Origin: Bacillota bacterium
GTDB taxonomy: Bacteria > Bacillota > Clostridia > Christensenellales > SZUA-584
DNA: 64,000 nt
Direction of reading: 5' to 3'
Assembly: GCA_023436115.1 (NCBI GenBank)
Contig: JAEZKQ010000030.1
Location: 190,145 to 254,144 of the forward strand
Shown here: in pieces, positions 60,097 to 64,000 of the stretch
Numbering within the stretch: the stretch's first letter is position 1
Layout: each line of letters starts with the position of its first letter
The notes under the pieces: model-generated
What the model was told of the DNA's origin: nothing
Database searches by the model: none
The model's input: only the letters and a program-made list of their open reading frames with translations
Program-made: the position numbers and the translations under genes

Positions 60097-61538
60097 CAAT
60101 AACCAAGCCTCCTGTCAATAACACTACCGTCGATAGCGTTGATCGTGAGGTGGCTGGTATACATATCATGAATTGTGTCTGCCTGCTTTTTTCCGTTCCC
60201 ATCCGTATAATCATGAGTAACATCTCCGAAAAAATCCCAGACCGGAATGAGCAGTGCCGTATCGGGATTGTTCTTTTCCATGATGCGCATAAGCCCCAGT
60301 TCTGCCCGCAAAATATTGAATGTCTGGGTAACATCCTCACCTGGATAGGCGTTTGTGATAAGCATCATTTTCGAAAATACGTTGCTGATTTCCTCAAACG
60401 GTTTTACCGCCGAATGCTCCGTTACCGTTTCCACGATCTCATAAGGCGATTCCCAGACGAATTCGACGATACCCGTATCATCAATAATAAAATGTACATC
60501 CTCATACGGCCAGCCTGCAATCACCTGTTCATTGGGCGTACCTTCATCTTCAACATAATCTTCGCTTGCTTCATTATCGGTATAGGTAATCGGGATGCCA
60601 CTTACGACGCGTACATATTTCAATTGATACGCATGTCTGCCCTGCAAATCTGTAATGCCGCCTTCAAGGGATATTCCGCCCCAAACCTCTTCACAAACAG
60701 CAAGCTTCATATCTTCTATACCCAATGCTGTAAGAGTGTCTTGCGCTGTTTTTTGCGCCTCTTCCTGGGTGATGGAAAGCGACATTTGCCCTACAACATT
60801 CGGGTCAAGCCCCATCTTCTCGACACCGGCCTTTTGCCATTCATACCAATATAGGCCTTCGTGGGTGGCAAAACCCTTTTGCTCTTTGGTATATAATACG
60901 ATGTTTTCATTTTCGGCAATGTTATTGACAATACTAAGAAAACAGTTGTTGTCGCCGTCACGGGCGTATCCCGCTATATGCTCACCGCCCTCTGCGCGCT
61001 GCCCAAACATCTTTGATGCCGACGTCACTTCCTGCGGCTCGTCCGGTATTATGATGCCTGCCGACTCGAACTTTTCGATGCTTTGCTCCAGTTGCGCGCG
61101 TTTTTCAGGGTCGGTTTCCTTAGCCAGCTCCGTCTTAAATTGCATTAACATTTCGACCATGTCGTCGTATCCTGCTTCATATCTGGTATTAAACTCGTTG
61201 TCACCAATGAAATATTCAACGATTCTATCGGCTTCCTCTTGCGTAAAGTCGCGCTTCTTCACCCGCGTGGTGGATACTCCTTCCGCGTCTGGGACGATAA
61301 TTTCGGCATCCGCATTGACGGTTACTGTTCCACTGCCGTCTGTCGCAGACAGTTCCAGCCTTTCCGGGGCATTAAGCATTTGGGTAAGCGTCAAATTATC
61401 TTCGTTGTCCACTGCCTTTTCAATTAACTGCTCCGTGTCCTTGTTGATCACGACAGGCTCCTTGGGTGTCGCCTGACAGCCAGCAAGAAGGGCAGAGGCC
61501 ATTATGACAGCCAGCAATATGGTAAATATCTTTTTCAT
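60096..61538 (-). CDS. DUF6034-like lipoprotein 4
   Basis: 480 residues. Lipobox LLAGC (Cys21) and CQATPKEPVVINKDTEQLI, then TDGSGTVTVNADAEIIVPDA, a helical QFKTELAKETDPEKRAQLEQ segment and the tail LTINAIDGSVIDRRLGY, which is closest to the BlaR1 C-terminus (NAIDGSVIDRGLGY). GAGG is 8 bases ahead of the ATG. First gene of a two-lipoprotein operon with its own response-regulator promoter. Confidence 0.8.
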   Translation of the reverse strand: MKKIFTILLAVIMASALLAGCQATPKEPVVINKDTEQLIEKAVDNEDNLTLTQMLNAPERLELSATDGSGTVTVNADAEIIVPDAEGVSTTRVKKRDFTQEEADRIVEYFIGDNEFNTRYEAGYDDMVEMLMQFKTELAKETDPEKRAQLEQSIEKFESAGIIIPDEPQEVTSASKMFGQRAEGGEHIAGYARDGDNNCFLSIVNNIAENENIVLYTKEQKGFATHEGLYWYEWQKAGVEKMGLDPNVVGQMSLSITQEEAQKTAQDTLTALGIEDMKLAVCEEVWGGISLEGGITDLQGRHAYQLKYVRVVSGIPITYTDNEASEDYVEDEGTPNEQVIAGWPYEDVHFIIDDTGIVEFVWESPYEIVETVTEHSAVKPFEEISNVFSKMMLITNAYPGEDVTQTFNILRAELGLMRIMEKNNPDTALLIPVWDFFGDVTHDYTDGNGKKQADTIHDMYTSHLTINAIDGSVIDRRLGY

Positions 61539-61568
61539 ACTCTAACCTCATTTCCCATTGTTGCCGCC

Positions 61569-61622
61569 AGTATAACGCTCGAAAACGCAACAAGTATTCA
61601 TCGGATGGTAAACGGATTGTAA
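61569..61622 (-). promoter_or_regulatory. Response-regulator controlled promoter of the lipoprotein 4-3 operon
   Basis: On the minus strand: TTACA-ATCCGT-TTACC (61622-61607), 4 bases, GATGAATAC (61602-61594), 19 bases, then TATACT as -10 (61574-61569). Same layout as at 47632 and 63880. Confidence 0.75.
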
Positions 61623-61661
61623 TTTATATCCTAAAAGGCTGTAGCACTTTTAGCCCCGGAT

Positions 61662-61802
61662 TTATTCTGTTGGTACGGTGATGACCTGTCCTTTGGTTTC
61701 GTTCATCACGCTGATAACGATTCTCGGCACGGCCACGAGCGAGAACAGCAGAAGCAGTGCCAATACGAAATATAGCAGGTTCCATTTGCTTTTCTTAATC
61801 AT
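61662..61802 (-). CDS. Small single-span membrane protein
   Basis: 46 residues from ATG 61802, overlapping the HK3 stop by 8 bases (ATGATTAA). Basic N-terminus MIKKSKWN, one hydrophobic helix (LLYFVLALLLLFSLVAV), and a short extracellular tail PRIVISVMNETKGQVITVP. The ribosome site is inside the kinase end. It may be a kinase accessory, as small membrane proteins often modulate two-component kinases. Not found after the other two kinases. Confidence 0.6.
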   Translation of the reverse strand: MIKKSKWNLLYFVLALLLLFSLVAVPRIVISVMNETKGQVITVPTE

Positions 61803-63189
61803 TCTCAAACACCACCTTTACGGTTGTACCTTTGCCAAGCACACTTTCAAATACCAGCTTTGCGCCGTGCAGCCGTGCGATCTCGTCCGCAAGCGCCAGC
61901 CCGAGGCCGATGCCGCCAGCTTTCCTGCTGCGCGACTTGTCCACCATGTAGAAGGGCTGCGTGATCTTGCCAAGTTCGTCCTGCGGGATGCCCTTGCCAT
62001 AATCTTTCACGGTAATCGTATTGCCCTGTGCCGTAAGCTCGATCATGCTTCCCGGTCGGGACGCTTTGCCTGCGTTGTCGATCAGGTTGAGAAGCAGGCT
62101 CAAAAGCAAATCCTTTTCCATCACAAGCATATCCATATCATTCTCAATGGTCAACGTCAGGCCGCGCTGTTTTAATTGCTCGGCACAGGAAAGGCGCACG
62201 CTCTCCAGCAGGCCGGAGACATTGTGCGCCTCCATGCGGATGCTCTCGTATTGGCGGAGCACGATGAGCTGCATGAGCTTTTGCGAGAGGCGCTCGATGC
62301 GGGTGCATTCGTCGTCTATCCGGATCAGCGCGTCCTCGCGTTCGTCGTCGTCCATTCTCGTACGCAAAAGCGTCTGTGCGTTGCCAGAGATGGAGGTCAT
62401 GGGTGTTTTCAGCTCATGGGTGAGCGCGGACATGAACAGGGTACGCCTGTCCACTTCGTCCCGCAGTTCATCGACATGACGCTCGACCGCCGCCACCATT
62501 TGATTGAAATCCCGCGCCAGATCACCAATCTCATCGTTTTCGACAATCTCGACGCGCTTGTCATAGATGCCTGCCGCAATCAGGCCGGTGCTCTGTTTGA
62601 GCGTTGAAACCGGGCGCAGCACCCAGCGAACCAACAGAATAATAATAAAGCCGGCAACCAATATAACAGCCAGATTGATAAGGGCGAACTGATAGGACAA
62701 CCCTTCGATGCCGCTGTACACAGAGGTTAAGTCTTTCACAATATACAGGGTATAGGGGGTATCGCTGGTTTGAAGGCCGCTGTCGAATTGAACATCGCTT
62801 CCTGCGATCAGAATGGAACTGCCACCTATGTCCTGTATAATGTACTGCTGCGCTTCACCCGGATCAGGTAAATATTCTCGGGGATCGATATTCGTGGCGT
62901 TATAGATGGAATCGTCGTTTGACATCAGTATCGTATTCTCATCCGCGAACTTAGCAATGAGGTAACGGGCAAGGCTGCGCTGTGCTGTCGCGCTGTATCC
63001 GGTGTCGAGGGCGTTCTCCATCGTAGCGCTCCATGAACCCGCGCGCGTTTGCTGATCCGTCAGCGCGCTCTGAACTGCCAGGTCAAGATTGCTTTGGCCG
63101 GAGCGCAAAAGCATGATCAGGCTGCAAACGCTTGTCGCCAGCGTGACCATGATGATGGCGATGAGGGATATTTTCAACCACAGCTTCAT
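61795..63189 (-). CDS. Sensor histidine kinase 3
   Basis: 464 residues from ATG 63189 with GGAGG ahead; the longer frame to 63387 lies within the RR3 gene. Helix 1 (LIAIIMVTLATSVCSLIMLL), an extracytoplasmic domain of about 130 residues, helix 2 (LINLAVILVAGFIIILLVRW), HAMP, H-box ALTHELKTPMTSISGNA, N-box LNLIDNAGKAS, G-boxes DYGKGIPQDELG and GGIGLGLALADEI. Cotranscribed with RR3 and followed by the small membrane protein. Confidence 0.9.
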   Translation of the reverse strand: MKLWLKISLIAIIMVTLATSVCSLIMLLRSGQSNLDLAVQSALTDQQTRAGSWSATMENALDTGYSATAQRSLARYLIAKFADENTILMSNDDSIYNATNIDPREYLPDPGEAQQYIIQDIGGSSILIAGSDVQFDSGLQTSDTPYTLYIVKDLTSVYSGIEGLSYQFALINLAVILVAGFIIILLVRWVLRPVSTLKQSTGLIAAGIYDKRVEIVENDEIGDLARDFNQMVAAVERHVDELRDEVDRRTLFMSALTHELKTPMTSISGNAQTLLRTRMDDDEREDALIRIDDECTRIERLSQKLMQLIVLRQYESIRMEAHNVSGLLESVRLSCAEQLKQRGLTLTIENDMDMLVMEKDLLLSLLLNLIDNAGKASRPGSMIELTAQGNTITVKDYGKGIPQDELGKITQPFYMVDKSRSRKAGGIGLGLALADEIARLHGAKLVFESVLGKGTTVKVVFEND

Positions 63190-63190
63190 A

Positions 63191-63853
63191 TCAGTCCTCC
63201 AGACGATAGCCCATCTTGGAGATGGTCTTGATGCTGTCAGTAAGTTCCAGTTTCTTGCGGAGCTGTCCGATATGCACATCCACGGTGCGCGTTTCGCCCA
63301 CATAATCCACGCCCCAAACACCATGAAGCAGCCGCTCGCGCGAAAGCGCGATGTTCTTATTTTTGGCGAGCATGACGAGCAGATCAAATTCCATCGGCTT
63401 CAAGATGATTTCGATGCCGTCTTTGCGGACGGATCGCTCCAATAGATTAATCGTAAGGCCAGCGACTTCAAGCACCTGCAGCATTTTGCCTGTGCGTTCC
63501 AATACCTTTTCGATGCGGACAAGCAACTCCAGAATCTCAAACGGCTTGACAATATAGTCCTCCGCACCGTCCCGCAAGCCCTGTATCTTGGAATCCAGAT
63601 CAGCTTTTGCGGTCAGGTAGATGACAGGGATGTCATAGTGCTTCATATAGCCCATCAGTTCAAAGCCGTCCATGCCGGGCAGCATGACGTCGAGAAGTGC
63701 CAGGTCAAAATCCGTATCAGAAACCAATACCTTTGCGGCTTCCGCCCCGTCGTAATAGGCGGCGACCGCGTATCCCGCCGCCGTCAGGTTTTTCTGAATG
63801 ACCTTTGATATGGATTCGTCGTCCTCTACGACTAAGATTCTGTTCCTCGCCAT
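63191..63853 (-). CDS. Response regulator 3 (OmpR/PhoB family)
   Basis: 220 residues. Receiver RILVVEDDESISKVIQKNL, phospho-Asp in LALLDVMLPGMDG, Lys in YLTAKADLD; winged helix MEFDLLVMLAKNKNIALSRE and TRTVDVHIGQLRKKLE. CGGAGG lies 7 bases ahead of the ATG. Its promoter has the full shared layout, so autoregulation is likely. Confidence 0.92.
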   Translation of the reverse strand: MARNRILVVEDDESISKVIQKNLTAAGYAVAAYYDGAEAAKVLVSDTDFDLALLDVMLPGMDGFELMGYMKHYDIPVIYLTAKADLDSKIQGLRDGAEDYIVKPFEILELLVRIEKVLERTGKMLQVLEVAGLTINLLERSVRKDGIEIILKPMEFDLLVMLAKNKNIALSRERLLHGVWGVDYVGETRTVDVHIGQLRKKLELTDSIKTISKMGYRLED

Positions 63854-63879
63854 AGCAATACCTCCGTTTCTATAGCTTC

Positions 63880-63933
63880 ATTCTACCATATAGGCCGTAA
63901 ACGGGTATTCATCGGGTTGTAAACGAATTGTAA
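63880..63933 (-). promoter_or_regulatory. Response-regulator controlled promoter of RR3-HK3
   Basis: On the minus strand: TTACA-ATTCGT-TTACA (63933-63918), 4 bases, GATGAATAC (63913-63905), 19 bases, then TAGAAT as -10 (63885-63880). Confidence 0.78.
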
Positions 63934-63970
63934 TCGTCACTGTGCTTCATGTTAGGGAACAATCATGATA

Positions 63971-64000
63971 ATGTCAAACCTGCGGACTGAACCTGAATCG
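63971..64000 (-). repeat. Conserved inter-unit segment at the right edge
   Basis: The last 30 bases match 54526-54555 at 26 of 30 positions. At the earlier place the segment lies between the RR1 promoter and the terminator of lipoprotein 2, so the next lipoprotein gene of the array is expected just beyond the window. Confidence 0.65.

Noticed and set aside
1..64000. CRISPR arrays, rRNA, tRNA
   Set aside because: No regularly spaced identical repeats and no rRNA or tRNA sequence was recognised on reading.

Overview
The window looks like a chromosomal segment of an anaerobic, Gram-positive member of the Clostridia (Bacillota). The evidence is strong purine-rich ribosome binding sites, Rrf2/CymR, BlaI/BlaR1 and LanFEG-like families, oxygen-sensitive flavoenzymes, a DUF1540 protein and Tn916-style mobile regulation. 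I cannot name the species. No rRNA, tRNA or CRISPR array was seen. Base composition appears to shift: about 24-40 kb looks AT-rich and about 42-64 kb looks clearly GC-richer (judged by eye).

Left part (1-31.8 kb), metabolic genes. After a lipoprotein cut by the left edge and a broken matrixin-type protease come two AraC-linked operons for an unidentified substrate: OYE-like reductase, isochorismatase-family hydrolase and KDG kinase; and an SDR plus a fumarate-reductase-like flavoprotein. Both carry the same 26-bp operator about 84 bp before the first start codon, and the divergent AraC gene abuts one copy. Next come a thioredoxin-reductase-like enzyme, a PNPOx-family protein, a second AraC regulator, a polar amino-acid ABC importer, an EamA exporter, a DUF1540 protein and an SsuABC/NMT1-type importer. 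A sulfur island follows (Rrf2, a trans-sulfuration PLP enzyme, a MalY/PatB lyase, TtcA, cysteine desulfurase), then an HD protein, a sugar-sensor GGDEF protein, oxalate decarboxylase, and DUF4865, ADC-like, SDR and flavodoxin-fold genes.

Middle (31.8-42.1 kb), recombination debris and an integrated element. There are three serine-recombinase remnants, the 3' fragment of a GGDEF gene, a complete diguanylate cyclase and an intact large serine recombinase. Behind the recombinase are a SHOCT-like small protein, a truncated excisionase reading frame with its ribosome site, a long GC-rich non-coding segment, an Orf7-like sigma factor and a divergent XRE repressor. This is the order of the excision/regulation end of Tn916/Tn1549-like integrative elements. 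The recombinase 3' end overlaps the GGDEF fragment, suggesting an element border near 38.1 kb.

Right part (42.1-64 kb), the most unusual region. A six-gene ABC operon (two ABC-2-like permeases, two ATPases of which one is degenerate, a COG1361-like anchored protein and an FtsX permease) is followed by BlaI, a BlaR1-type M56 metallopeptidase fused to a lipoprotein-like sensor domain, and three response regulator/histidine kinase pairs. These are interleaved with four full paralogous lipoproteins (probably DUF6034) and one truncated copy. The BlaR1 C-terminus is a fifth copy of the lipoprotein domain. The ABC operon, a lipoprotein operon and one regulator gene share one promoter layout (TTACA-N6-TTAC[AC], GATGAATAC, 19 nt, -10), and most units end in the same kind of terminator. 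The last 30 bases match the segment that elsewhere precedes such a terminator, so the array probably continues past the right edge. I infer an envelope-stress or antimicrobial-peptide sensing and efflux network that may be cargo of the integrated element.
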